Below, in pieces: positions 43,889 to 52,193 of a stretch of 64,000 nt of DNA. Position 1 is the first letter of the stretch; each line of letters starts with the position of its first letter. Source of the stretch: DASREM01 sp035652095 (GTDB lineage: Bacteria > Acidobacteriota > Terriglobia > Terriglobales > Acidobacteriaceae); contig DASREM010000003.1 of assembly GCA_035652095.1 (NCBI GenBank), positions 73,382 through 137,381 of the forward strand, in the 5' to 3' direction. Both the position numbers and the translations under genes were made by a program. The notes beneath the pieces were generated by a model, which did no database searches, was not told the origin of the DNA, and was given only the letters and a program-made list of their open reading frames with translations.

Positions 43889-45622
43889 CTACCACGCACT
43901 CCCTCCTCCTCCGCCAAAACCACCGCCGGAGAATCCGCCGCCCGACGATCCTCCGCCGCCAAAGCCCGATCCGCTCGAACTGGCCCGCGGCGCCGACACA
44001 AACACCTGATGCATGTCGCTCGCCATGCTGTGCATCGAACTCGAGAACAGGATCGGGTTAAATCCCGTGTACCCCGTCGGCGACACATACCAGTTCGGCG
44101 GATTCTGCACGATCCCGGCAAACGCCTGCGCCCAGTGATGCTCAACTCCCAGCGCCATCGCGAACGGAAGATACTTCTCGAAAGTGTCTGGCGGCATTCG
44201 CTTGAGCCGGTCCGCGTCCACCCGGTTCATGAATTCCTGAAATCCCAGGATCGCAATTTGTGTGCGCCCGCCCTTTACCGTTTTGGCCGTCATCTGCCGC
44301 GCAAACAACCACCAGATCACCGCCGCTATGGCAGCGCAGACCACCACCAGGCCCACCGAATTGAAAACGTCTTTGATTCCGCCAAACTGCAGAATCAGAA
44401 ATGGCGCTGCGCAGAGCAGCAATCCGCCAAGGTTATAGGCATTCGCCGAGTCCGGGTCCAACAGGTACATCCCTTTCTGCTTCAGTTGCGCCATGATGTC
44501 CTGCCGAATGATCGGCAAGGCGGTGTAGAACCGATTTTTCAGGCTCACCAGCCGCACCTCTGTCTGCTCGCCGGAAAAAATGTTTTCCAGCATGACTCGC
44601 TCGTGCGAAGCCAGCCCAGTCCAATCTGTCCGCGGTTTCAGCAAATGAAAGACATAATCCTTGTGGTGGAAGACCAGTACCTTGTCGTCTTTCTCCTCGA
44701 TCTTCACAAAACCGCGCACGGCGAGATCGATCAGGGTCGAAGTGATGTCCCGCGGATGAATGGTGTCGTCCAGCAGAGTTCCAGCTTCGGCGGGCGACAT
44801 CTGCGGCGGCGGTTCATACATCGGCGCCACCGAGAGACCAATCTCCGGATCGCGACCTTTGTAGCGCCAAAGCGTGTACATCACCGCCAAAGTCCAGAAC
44901 GGCAGAAAGATCATTGGATTAGCGCCGATGAACCACATCAGCCGCGTGAACGCGCCCGGCTCCCTGAGAATGCCCTTGGGTATAAAGATGTCGATCGTCA
45001 ACCCGCCGCGCATCGGCAGCGGGCTGGTGGTTTCGAAGAAAATTTCCGAGCCCCGTACCTGGGAAGTCGATTCGCGTCCGGTCGAGCCATACACGCCGGT
45101 GAACGCCTGCGCTCGCAGCAATCCCGCGGCCGCTCCCGGCATGTGAACCACGGCCGATGCTTGATCGATCGGGACCGGCCAATCGTTTCCCGTAACGTTC
45201 CAATAGAATTCGTCGTGGTCCTCGAAGTAACGAATCCCATTGCGCACGATGTAGTCAATCTCAACCGTGCGGGTCGCATCTTCAGCGCCGGGAATGGAAA
45301 TCTTCAGGTCCCGATATCCATGAGCCAGCTTGGATTCGTAATGAAGCTTGTGACCGTTTTCGTCGGTTACGCTCTCCACTTTCAAAATCAAGTCGTAGTT
45401 TGTTCCCCGAGGTCCGGGATAGGAGACAGGAATAACCCGGTGGATGCCATGCCAGGCCCCGACAAATGACACAGCGATGCGCTCGCGGACCAGGGTGGAC
45501 CCGTCGCCGCCTACGGTGATGTCGTCGTGGAAGTCAGTAACCTGCCAGGAGTTGCCGAATGCCGGCGCTGCCCACAACAGCAACCATGCTGCTGCCCAGC
45601 ACCAATGCTTCCCTCGCCACAT
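43889..45622 (-). CDS. DUF2207 membrane protein with Gly/Ser-rich tail
   Basis: The 577-residue protein has a signal peptide (WAAAWLLLWAAPAFG) and an extracytoplasmic DUF2207 beta-domain (NSWQVTDFHDDITVGGDGST). A helix at about 250, a cytoplasmic part, two helices (LGGLLLCAAPFLILQFGG and VGLVVVCAAIAAVIWWLFA) and a low-complexity tail of Gly/Ser repeats ending GSAW follow. DUF2207 proteins are often paired with LemA, as here (2 bases apart), and are thought to act at the envelope. No enzymatic motif is visible. Confidence 0.9.
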   Translation of the reverse strand: MWRGKHWCWAAAWLLLWAAPAFGNSWQVTDFHDDITVGGDGSTLVRERIAVSFVGAWHGIHRVIPVSYPGPRGTNYDLILKVESVTDENGHKLHYESKLAHGYRDLKISIPGAEDATRTVEIDYIVRNGIRYFEDHDEFYWNVTGNDWPVPIDQASAVVHMPGAAAGLLRAQAFTGVYGSTGRESTSQVRGSEIFFETTSPLPMRGGLTIDIFIPKGILREPGAFTRLMWFIGANPMIFLPFWTLAVMYTLWRYKGRDPEIGLSVAPMYEPPPQMSPAEAGTLLDDTIHPRDITSTLIDLAVRGFVKIEEKDDKVLVFHHKDYVFHLLKPRTDWTGLASHERVMLENIFSGEQTEVRLVSLKNRFYTALPIIRQDIMAQLKQKGMYLLDPDSANAYNLGGLLLCAAPFLILQFGGIKDVFNSVGLVVVCAAIAAVIWWLFARQMTAKTVKGGRTQIAILGFQEFMNRVDADRLKRMPPDTFEKYLPFAMALGVEHHWAQAFAGIVQNPPNWYVSPTGYTGFNPILFSSSMHSMASDMHQVFVSAPRASSSGSGFGGGGSSGGGFSGGGFGGGGGSAW

Positions 45623-45624
45623 TT

Positions 45625-46170
45625 TTAGAATTTCACCGCGACCGGTTCGCGATCCGCGGCCTGGACTTCGAAGAATTGCCGCAACTGGAATCCGAACATG
45701 CCCGCAATCAGGTTCGTGGGGAACGACTGGATCTTCGTGTTCAGGTCCCGCACCACGGCGTTGTAATAGCGGCGCGCATTCTGGATCGTATCTTCGGTCT
45801 GGCTCAGCGAGCCCTGAAGCTGGGTGAACTCCTCCGACGCTTTCAATTCCGGGTAACTCTCGGCCACCGCAAACAAGCTCTTCAGCGCTCCACTCAATTG
45901 GTTCTCAGCCACCGCCTTGTCCGCTGGAGAAGTCGCCTGCATCGCCATGGAACGGAACTTGGCAATGTTCTCGAACGTTCCTTTTTCGTGGGCCGCATAT
46001 CCCTTCACGGTTTCGACCAGGTTCGGAATCAGGTCATGCCGCCGTTTCAATTGCACATCAATGTCGGACCACGCCGAATCAGCCCGCACCCGCAGTTGCA
46101 CCAGGCTGTTGTACATTCCAACCAGCAGGAAGGCGATCACTACCAGAATGCCGAGGAAAATCCAGGCCAT
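45625..46170 (-). CDS. lemA: LemA family protein
   Basis: From the ATG at 46170 (GAGGAG ahead) the protein has 181 residues: one N-terminal membrane helix (MAWIFLGILVVIAFLLVGMY) and then the LemA helical domain (VQLKRRHDLIPNLVETVKGY, ARRYYNAVVRDLNTKIQSFP, FQLRQFFEV). The longer frame to 46317 has no LemA character. LemA proteins are membrane-anchored and of poorly known function. The DUF2207 gene follows by 2 bases, so the two are one operon. Confidence 0.95.
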   Translation of the reverse strand: MAWIFLGILVVIAFLLVGMYNSLVQLRVRADSAWSDIDVQLKRRHDLIPNLVETVKGYAAHEKGTFENIAKFRSMAMQATSPADKAVAENQLSGALKSLFAVAESYPELKASEEFTQLQGSLSQTEDTIQNARRYYNAVVRDLNTKIQSFPTNLIAGMFGFQLRQFFEVQAADREPVAVKF

Positions 46171-46393
46171 GAGTTGCTCCTCGAAGAAAGAATCTGTCGA
46201 ACTGTTGGAATCAAATGGACGGTAACATACGCGGTAACCACGTGCAATTGCTTGAAGGTTCAGGCAACTCAATTCGCCCTGCCCGCATTCTCGCCTTGGG
46301 CTACACTGATCCGTCACTCATTTACAGCCTGAGTGCCGGGATTCGCATCGTAAAATAAGACACAGGTCGGCTTAGGGGAGGTCAGCGAGTTCT

Positions 46394-47383
46394 ATGAAAA
46401 TTTCCTGGAAACTGCCGCTGCTGCTGGCGGTCGCATCGGCGCTCTCGGGATTCGCGCGCGCCGAATCCTGCTCCAACTCCTCTGACATGGACCAGGCCAC
46501 ACGCACCGCCATCACCAGTGCGGCCATGCGCTATTTCGATATGGCCTCCAAGGGGGATACGGCATCCCTGCGGCAGAATGCCATTCCCGCGCTCGCTTCC
46601 GATTTTTCCGGAATTGAAGGCGCCGTTCGTGACAATCTTCCTAATCTCGCCGGAGTGCAGGCCACGGCCCGTCCTCCGTTCTTGCTGAAGGCTGAAGGGA
46701 CCGGTCCACTGGAACGCGCAGAATTCCTGTGCGGTATCTTTAACAAGAACGGCCAGACCTCCAACAGCGCCGTGTTCATCATTCCCAACCTTCCTCCCGC
46801 AACTTATGCCATTGACGCGCTGGACGTTCCCGGGCCGAAAGGGAATTACACGGTGACCTTTGTCCTGCAGCAAATCGGGACCGACTGGAAGATCGGCGGC
46901 TTCTACGCCCGCCCAAGCCAGATCGGCGGACACGATTGGAAATGGTTTGCTGACCAGGCCCGGCAATACAAAGCCAAGGGCCAGACCCATAATGCGTGGT
47001 TCTACTACGAAGAAGCCCGCGACCTCGCCGTGCCTGTGCCTTTCATGAGCACTCTCGACACCGACAAACTGTACGACGAGATGCAGGCTTCGAAGCCCAG
47101 CGACCTTTCGCCGCCCCCGGATCTTGTAGTCGGAACCAAGACCTACAAGTTAAATGCAATCTTCCCCACCACGGTCGGCAACGACTTGGACCTGGTGGTG
47201 AAATACCAGTCCGCTGACATCTCCAACACCGCGCAAACCTTTCAGGACAACCTTGCGGTCATGAAAGCCCTGCTGGCAAAGTACCCGGAGTATCGCGAGG
47301 CCTTCTCTTCGGTCGTGGCCCGCGCAGTCGCTCCCAACGGCCAGGATTACGGCACCATGATGCCGATGAAGGACATCAAGTAG
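46394..47383 (+). CDS. Secreted protein of unknown function
   Basis: The 329-residue protein has a signal peptide (MKISWKLPLLLAVASALSGF, cleavage near ARA). The mature part has a helical region (QATRTAITSAAMRYFDMASK) and a beta-rich core (NYTVTFVLQQIGTDWKIGGF). A final region reads LDLVVKYQSADISNTAQTFQ. I recognise no family; it seems an acidobacterial orphan. GGGGAGG lies 12 bases before the ATG. Its last three codons and stop are included in a 151-base tandem duplication. Confidence 0.8.
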   Translation: MKISWKLPLLLAVASALSGFARAESCSNSSDMDQATRTAITSAAMRYFDMASKGDTASLRQNAIPALASDFSGIEGAVRDNLPNLAGVQATARPPFLLKAEGTGPLERAEFLCGIFNKNGQTSNSAVFIIPNLPPATYAIDALDVPGPKGNYTVTFVLQQIGTDWKIGGFYARPSQIGGHDWKWFADQARQYKAKGQTHNAWFYYEEARDLAVPVPFMSTLDTDKLYDEMQASKPSDLSPPPDLVVGTKTYKLNAIFPTTVGNDLDLVVKYQSADISNTAQTFQDNLAVMKALLAKYPEYREAFSSVVARAVAPNGQDYGTMMPMKDIK

Positions 47384-47673
47384 TCTTGAAGAAGATGCGA
47401 TTCTGAAGGCAGGTCGTCTTAGATCTTCCTTCGTAAAACTTCGTGTCCTTCGTGGTGAGATTTCTTGTCTCCCCCAGAGACACAAAAGTTCTCACAAGAT
47501 ATCCACACTCCCTGCTCAAACGGACGTCAAGTAGTTTTGAAGAAGATGCGATTCTGAAGGCAGGCCGTCTTAAGATTTCCTTCGTGAAACTTCGTGTCCT
47601 TCGTGGTGAGATTTTTGTTTGCCGCCCAAGACACGGAATTTCTCACAAGATACCTAAACCCCCTGCTCAAACG
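47372..47673. repeat. 151-base tandem duplication across two convergent gene ends
   Basis: Unit 1 (47372-47522) and unit 2 (47523-47673) align end to end with about 20 differences by eye, for example GACATCAAGTAG versus GACGTCAAGTAG and the shared CTTCGTGTCCTTCGTGGTGA. The left edge includes the last codons of the secreted protein. The right edge includes the last codons of the ligase (CCCTGCTCAAACG). In unit 1 the ligase-end copy lacks the stop. Confidence 0.9.
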
Positions 47674-48682
47674 TGCACTCCTTCGGATCTTTATCCTCGC
47701 GCAATCCCATAAACACCGGTGCCCGCAATTTCAATCCCCCATCCGAAGTTTCATGTGTCCATTCGCCGAACTTGATCTCCGCCACCAGCTCCGGCTTGAC
47801 CCAATGGACCTTCTTCGCATCCACTGGCCCATTGAAAGGAGAACGCGGAGTCTCGCGCGCCTTCAGCACATCGAAAACTTGCTTCAGCAGCTTCTGGTCG
47901 AATCCGGTTCCCGCCTGTCCTACGTGAACCAATTGACCTTGATCGTTGAAGAGTCCGAGCACCAGCGACCCGAAATGCTTTCGGCTTCCCTCCGGTTCGG
48001 TATACCCGCCGATCACCGCCTCAATCGTCCTGGTGATCTTGATCTTCATCCACTCGCGCGTGCGGCGCTCCTCGTAGCAACTCTGCCGGCGCTTGGCGAC
48101 AATTCCTTCCAGCCCTTTCTGCTTTGCAACCTCGAACAGCGCCAGCCCTTGCTCGGGATAATGGTCCGAGTAGCGCACGCCATCTCCCGTAACCAGGATT
48201 TCCTGCAAAGCCGCCTTGCGGTCCTCGAGCGCAACTTTGCGAAGGTCGTACCCATCCGCATAAATCAGATCGAACACGTAGTAGACGATGGGGATTCCGC
48301 CCTGCCCGGCCACGCGCTGCCCATATTTGCGAAAGCCGGTGCGCTGCTGCATCAAGCTGAACGACGCGCGGCCCTCTTCATCGAGTGCCACGACTTCGCC
48401 GTCCAGGACTGCCCTCGCCGCTCTCACTTGTGACGGTAAACTCTTCAATTCGGAAAATTGGGCTGTCAGGTCATTCTGGTTGCGCGACACCAGGCGGACT
48501 TGTCCGTTCTCGATGAACGACACCGCGCGATAACCGTCCCACTTGATTTCAAACAGCCACTCTTTATCGTTGAAAGCTTTATCGGTAGAGATCGCGAGCA
48601 TGGGGTTCACGGCGAGAGGCATCTCGCGCTTCACGGCGCCCTTGAGGGACTCGACCAGGGCTGCGGCCGGTGCTCCCGCTAT
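47654..48682 (-). CDS. ligD: LigD ATP-dependent DNA ligase domain (separate frame)
   Basis: This frame encodes a complete ATP-dependent ligase core. The adenylated lysine lies in LFEIKWDGYRAV (codon at 48542-48544), followed by RAVLDGEVVALDEEGRASF, GLEGIVAKRR and the OB-fold part ending HWVKPELVAEIKFGEWT. LigD ligases repair double-strand breaks with Ku. The frame is -1 relative to the phosphoesterase half. It can be entered by slippage at 48682-48688, or by an independent start at ATG 48622 (MPLAVNPMLA). No polymerase domain and no ku gene are in the window. Confidence 0.85.
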   Translation of the reverse strand: MAGAPAAALVESLKGAVKREMPLAVNPMLAISTDKAFNDKEWLFEIKWDGYRAVSFIENGQVRLVSRNQNDLTAQFSELKSLPSQVRAARAVLDGEVVALDEEGRASFSLMQQRTGFRKYGQRVAGQGGIPIVYYVFDLIYADGYDLRKVALEDRKAALQEILVTGDGVRYSDHYPEQGLALFEVAKQKGLEGIVAKRRQSCYEERRTREWMKIKITRTIEAVIGGYTEPEGSRKHFGSLVLGLFNDQGQLVHVGQAGTGFDQKLLKQVFDVLKARETPRSPFNGPVDAKKVHWVKPELVAEIKFGEWTHETSDGGLKLRAPVFMGLREDKDPKECTFEQGV

Positions 48683-49458
48683 TTTTTTGCCGTTACGCGG
48701 CGTCTGGATTTTGTCGTTTTTTTTTCCGCCGCGGCCTTCACGGTCTTCTTCGCAACACGATTCCTCGCGTCCATCTTCGCCACTGCGTTCGCAAGCCAGG
48801 CCTGCTTGGCTTTTCCCTTTGCCGCCGGACGGTTGCTCTCCCACTCCGCCGACCCCTCGTCGCCCGCGATCTCGCGCATGCTGCGTCCGGAAATCGCCGA
48901 GGTATCCTCCTCTTCGATGTTGTAACCTTCCACCGCCGCGTCGTCGTGCTTCTTGATCAGCAGCCACTCGTTGCCCTTGCTTCCCGGACGCCGCCGCTTC
49001 ATGTGTACGAGCGCAAAATCTCCTTTCAGCCGCTTCCCTTTCAGCCGAAACTTCAGATCGCCTTTCTGCAGCATCTCGGTCGCTTCTTTGTCCGTTCCCG
49101 GAACATACTTCCCGTTCACCGCAACTGGCGACAAAGGCTCCCATGTGCCCACGTCCCACACCATGACTGTGCCTGCGCCATAATTCCCCTCCGGAATAGT
49201 GCCTTCGAAGTCGTAATACGACACAGGATGATCCTCCACCTGCATCGCCAGCCGCTTGTCGGCGGGATCAAGCGACGGTCCCTTCGGTACTGCCCAGGAC
49301 ACAAGCACCCCGTCCTTTTCCAGGCGGAAGTCATAGTGCAGGTGAGACGCGCGGTGTTTCTGCACCACGAACCGGTGCGCCGATTTCTTCTCTACCTTGG
49401 GAGGTGGTTCGGGCGTGTCTTCGAACCGGCGTTTGCGCTTGTATTCTTCCAGGGCCAC
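48679..49458 (-). CDS. ligD: LigD 3'-phosphoesterase domain
   Basis: The 259-residue product is the LigD phosphoesterase module: FVVQKHRASHLHYDFRLEKD, GVLVSWAVPKGPSLDP, HPVSYYDFEGTIPEGNYGAG and KGDFALVHMKRR. The conserved His/Asp/Arg that bind manganese and trim 3'-phosphates are all present. A basic Lys/Ala-rich tail leads to the TAG at 48679. Immediately before that stop is an A-run, after which the ligase domain continues in the -1 frame. In other bacteria the two domains are one polypeptide, so this half probably belongs to a split or recoded ligD. Confidence 0.88.
   Translation of the reverse strand: MALEEYKRKRRFEDTPEPPPKVEKKSAHRFVVQKHRASHLHYDFRLEKDGVLVSWAVPKGPSLDPADKRLAMQVEDHPVSYYDFEGTIPEGNYGAGTVMVWDVGTWEPLSPVAVNGKYVPGTDKEATEMLQKGDLKFRLKGKRLKGDFALVHMKRRRPGSKGNEWLLIKKHDDAAVEGYNIEEEDTSAISGRSMREIAGDEGSAEWESNRPAAKGKAKQAWLANAVAKMDARNRVAKKTVKAAAEKKTTKSRRRVTAKK
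48682..48688 (-). other. A_AAA_AAA slippery heptamer before the phosphoesterase stop
   Basis: In the phosphoesterase frame the codons are GCA AAA AAA TAG, i.e. a perfect A_AAA_AAA heptamer touching the stop. A -1 slip reads on as ATA GCG GGA into the ligase frame. A nine-A run at 48717-48725 (GAA AAA AAA ACG) offers a second site in the same frame. Confidence 0.6.
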
Positions 49459-49783
49459 GAGACTATTTTAATCGCAACCGTCCCAGGGAGCCGTACCGGC
49501 ATAACTGTAGGGTCGCCGGAGGCTTTGAGCAGAAGCAGAGCCTTCGCAGCAGGCATTCGCGTCTATGACGACAGAGAAAGGGGCCTTCAACATTCGCCAT
49601 ATTGAATTACTGCACCACGCGAAAGGCCGCATGAACACAGGGCAAAACCTACTATGCGCAATAGTAGTCTCCGGTCAAAAGGCTCTGTGCGAATTTGCTA
49701 AAACCTGTTCCCAAGCGTGAGTCGCCAGAGTACACTCGTGGCAGTTGCTCTGGTCCGCACTTCCATTCTTGGGGCTCCCTATC
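49459..49783. other. Intergenic gap between ligD and the TonB receptor gene
   Basis: This divergent gap should hold both promoters. I saw no gene, repeat or clear promoter element in it. Confidence 0.45.
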
Positions 49784-52006
49784 GTGTTACGAAATCTCCT
49801 GGCGTTCCTGGTTCTCACTGTGCCTGTGCTCGCGCAAAACACACTCGAGGGCACAATCCGCGACAATGCCGGAACTCCGCTCAAAGGTGTTGCCGTTGAG
49901 TTGGAGCGTGCCGCCGGCACTCTCGCACAAAAGACAGTCACTGCCGACAACGGTGAATTCAGTATCACTGCGCTTGAAGCAGGCGACTACATCCTGAAAG
50001 CGGAAACTGCCGGCTTTTTCCCGCTCAATTACAGTTTCACCCTGCGGGCGCGGCAGCCGCTCTCTCTCGCACTGGAACTCAAAAAGAAAGAATCGGTGCA
50101 AGAGACCGTCGAAGTGCAATCCCGCTACCTGACCGTAGATCCGGAAAAGACTGGTAGCTCTTACACCTTCACCTACCAGGATCTCAGTTCCCTGCCCGAT
50201 CCCCTGGTGAATTCCACCAACGACCTCGTCAACAACCTGATGCCCGGCGCCAGCGACAGTCACGATAACTTCCTCGCCGTGCGCGGCACCGAGTTCTCGC
50301 TGCACGAGTTCATCAACGGCGTCTCTTTTCTCGACAATACCCAGCCACAGTTCAGTCCCGGAGTCAGTCCCCAGATCTTTGAAACGGTGGACCTCATGAC
50401 GGGCGGGTTCACTCCCGAATACGGCAACCGCTTTGGCGGTGTGCTCGACATCACCACACGCTCGGGCGCCGATCTCGGCGGGCATGGAGACATCAACTTC
50501 CGCGGCGCTACCCTCGACAATTACGATCTCAACGCCGATTACGGCGGGCAATACAAAAAGCTCGGTTACTTCTTCTTCGTTGACGGATTCACCTCCGGCC
50601 GCTTCCTCGATCCACCGGAACCCAGGGAGTTGTACGACTTTGGCAAAGGCACCCGCGGCGCGGCGCAGTTCGACTGGCAGGTTGGGAACAGCGATGCCAT
50701 CAAGTTGTTCCTGAGTGGCGGTGGGGACAATTTTCAGCAGCCCAATATCACCGACGATCAGGAAGTCGGCCGCAATGCGCAACGTCACTTGCGGCAGCAG
50801 ACCGCAATCCTGACCTGGCTGCACACCTTCTCGCCCAGAACCTTACTTTCCACCTCTCTTTATGAGCGCATGGGCTCCGATCGCGTGCTCCCCACGACCG
50901 ATCCGATTACTCCGATTTCGACGGCTTCGCGCTCCCCGCTGACCGTCGGTATCAAAAGCGATTTCTCTACCGCCTGGCACGGACACTTTTTCAAAGGCGG
51001 CGTAGACCTGGTTCGCCTGCGCGAGAAAGAGAGCTTCTTCTTTAACAGCCGCGGCGATCCGGATGTCTTTCCTGCCTTCGGAGGCACGCTGCTTGGCGGC
51101 CAGGCCAGCGCCTACATTCAGGACCACTTCTCGCCCTTCCGCAATTTCACCATGGATCTGGGAGTCCGCTACGATTACTTCGACCTGGTGGACACCGGCG
51201 TGCAAACCAGTCCGCGCGTGGGGCTCGCGTACCACATCTCTCGGACCAGGTCCGTCATTCACGCGGCCTACAATCGCTATTTCTCGCCGCCTCCGATCGA
51301 GTATTCGCTGCTGGCCAGTTTCATCGGCCATAACGCGATCGACCCCGATCAGCGTGTCGGCAACGTTCGTCCCTATACTCAGAACTACTACGAGGTGGGA
51401 TGGGCGCAGGAAATTGCTCCGCGCGTCAGCCTGGAATTAAACGGTTATGTGCACACCGGGCGCAATCCCTTCGAGAACCACGAAATCAGCATTTCGCGAA
51501 TTTTCGTGCCCATCAACTTCAACAGCTCTCGGTCCAGCGGCCTGGAACTGGTGCTGAACATGAATCAGCTCCAGCAATACGGGATTACCGGACGCTTCCA
51601 GTACGCGCTCTCAAAAACCTTCTTCTACGGGCCGATCACCGGAGGCTTTGCCGGGGACGAGCCTCTCGATGCGGGGGAGCGCATCATTCCCGCCTTCGAT
51701 CAGACCCACACCGGAACAGCTCAGGTCTTCTACCACAACAAGTGGCGCAGTTCCTGGATGGGCGCCGCCATGCGCTATGGCAGCGGCACCATCGTCGAGC
51801 ATGGACCGCGTCTGCCTCAGCACTTCACCACCGACCTGGCCGCCGGCTTCAACCTGTGGAACCAGGAACCGCGACGATTGGATCTGGAGTTCGATGTCAC
51901 CAATGTTTCCAACAGCATCTACCAGATCGCAAAAGAGAGCGAGGAGATCCCGATTCAATACGCTCCCTCTCGCACCGTAGGCGGCAGCTTGAAGTTTCAC
52001 TTCTGA
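49784..52006 (+). CDS. TonB-dependent receptor with carboxypeptidase-regulatory N-domain
   Basis: From GTG 49784 the product is 740 residues with a signal peptide (LRNLLAFLVLTVPVLAQ). A carboxypeptidase-regulatory-like domain (NTLEGTIRDNAGTPLKGVAV...GDYILKAETAGF) is followed by a plug domain (NDLVNNLMPGASDS, GTEFSLHEFINGV, GGFTPEYGNRFGGVLDITTR). A barrel runs to a C-terminal phenylalanine (GGSLKFHF). This Oar-like architecture is typical of Acidobacteriota and imports large ligands such as glycans or siderophores; the ligand is unknown. A TTG start at 49745 would add thirteen residues. The REP-like hairpin at 52025 follows the stop closely. Confidence 0.92.
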   Translation: MLRNLLAFLVLTVPVLAQNTLEGTIRDNAGTPLKGVAVELERAAGTLAQKTVTADNGEFSITALEAGDYILKAETAGFFPLNYSFTLRARQPLSLALELKKKESVQETVEVQSRYLTVDPEKTGSSYTFTYQDLSSLPDPLVNSTNDLVNNLMPGASDSHDNFLAVRGTEFSLHEFINGVSFLDNTQPQFSPGVSPQIFETVDLMTGGFTPEYGNRFGGVLDITTRSGADLGGHGDINFRGATLDNYDLNADYGGQYKKLGYFFFVDGFTSGRFLDPPEPRELYDFGKGTRGAAQFDWQVGNSDAIKLFLSGGGDNFQQPNITDDQEVGRNAQRHLRQQTAILTWLHTFSPRTLLSTSLYERMGSDRVLPTTDPITPISTASRSPLTVGIKSDFSTAWHGHFFKGGVDLVRLREKESFFFNSRGDPDVFPAFGGTLLGGQASAYIQDHFSPFRNFTMDLGVRYDYFDLVDTGVQTSPRVGLAYHISRTRSVIHAAYNRYFSPPPIEYSLLASFIGHNAIDPDQRVGNVRPYTQNYYEVGWAQEIAPRVSLELNGYVHTGRNPFENHEISISRIFVPINFNSSRSSGLELVLNMNQLQQYGITGRFQYALSKTFFYGPITGGFAGDEPLDAGERIIPAFDQTHTGTAQVFYHNKWRSSWMGAAMRYGSGTIVEHGPRLPQHFTTDLAAGFNLWNQEPRRLDLEFDVTNVSNSIYQIAKESEEIPIQYAPSRTVGGSLKFHF

Positions 52007-52024
52007 GCATTGCAACTACGGGGT

Positions 52025-52059
52025 GCCCCATTTCTCGCGTGTTTTGCGAGAAATGGGGC
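52025..52059. repeat. Perfect 14-base-pair palindrome, REP-like copy 1
   Basis: GCCCCATTTCTCGC (52025-52038) and GCGAGAAATGGGGC (52046-52059) flank a 7-base loop. It lies 19 bases after the TonB-receptor stop. It could act as a terminator, but there is no T-tract. A near-identical element is at 53504. Confidence 0.85.
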
Positions 52060-52193
52060 ATTGCTTGTAAGCCGCCATAACACAACGTCGCGACAATCCT
52101 TTGACAATCTCTTGACCGTTGCAAGACGTCTCACTCCCCCATCCCACATATCCTTGTCCGCAGATCAGTCGCCGTTTCTTACAGGAGCCCGCG

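Noticed and set aside
43841..45469. 542-codon plus-strand frame
   Set aside because: It is wholly antisense to the clear DUF2207 gene and has an Arg/His/Gln-rich composition typical of shadow frames.
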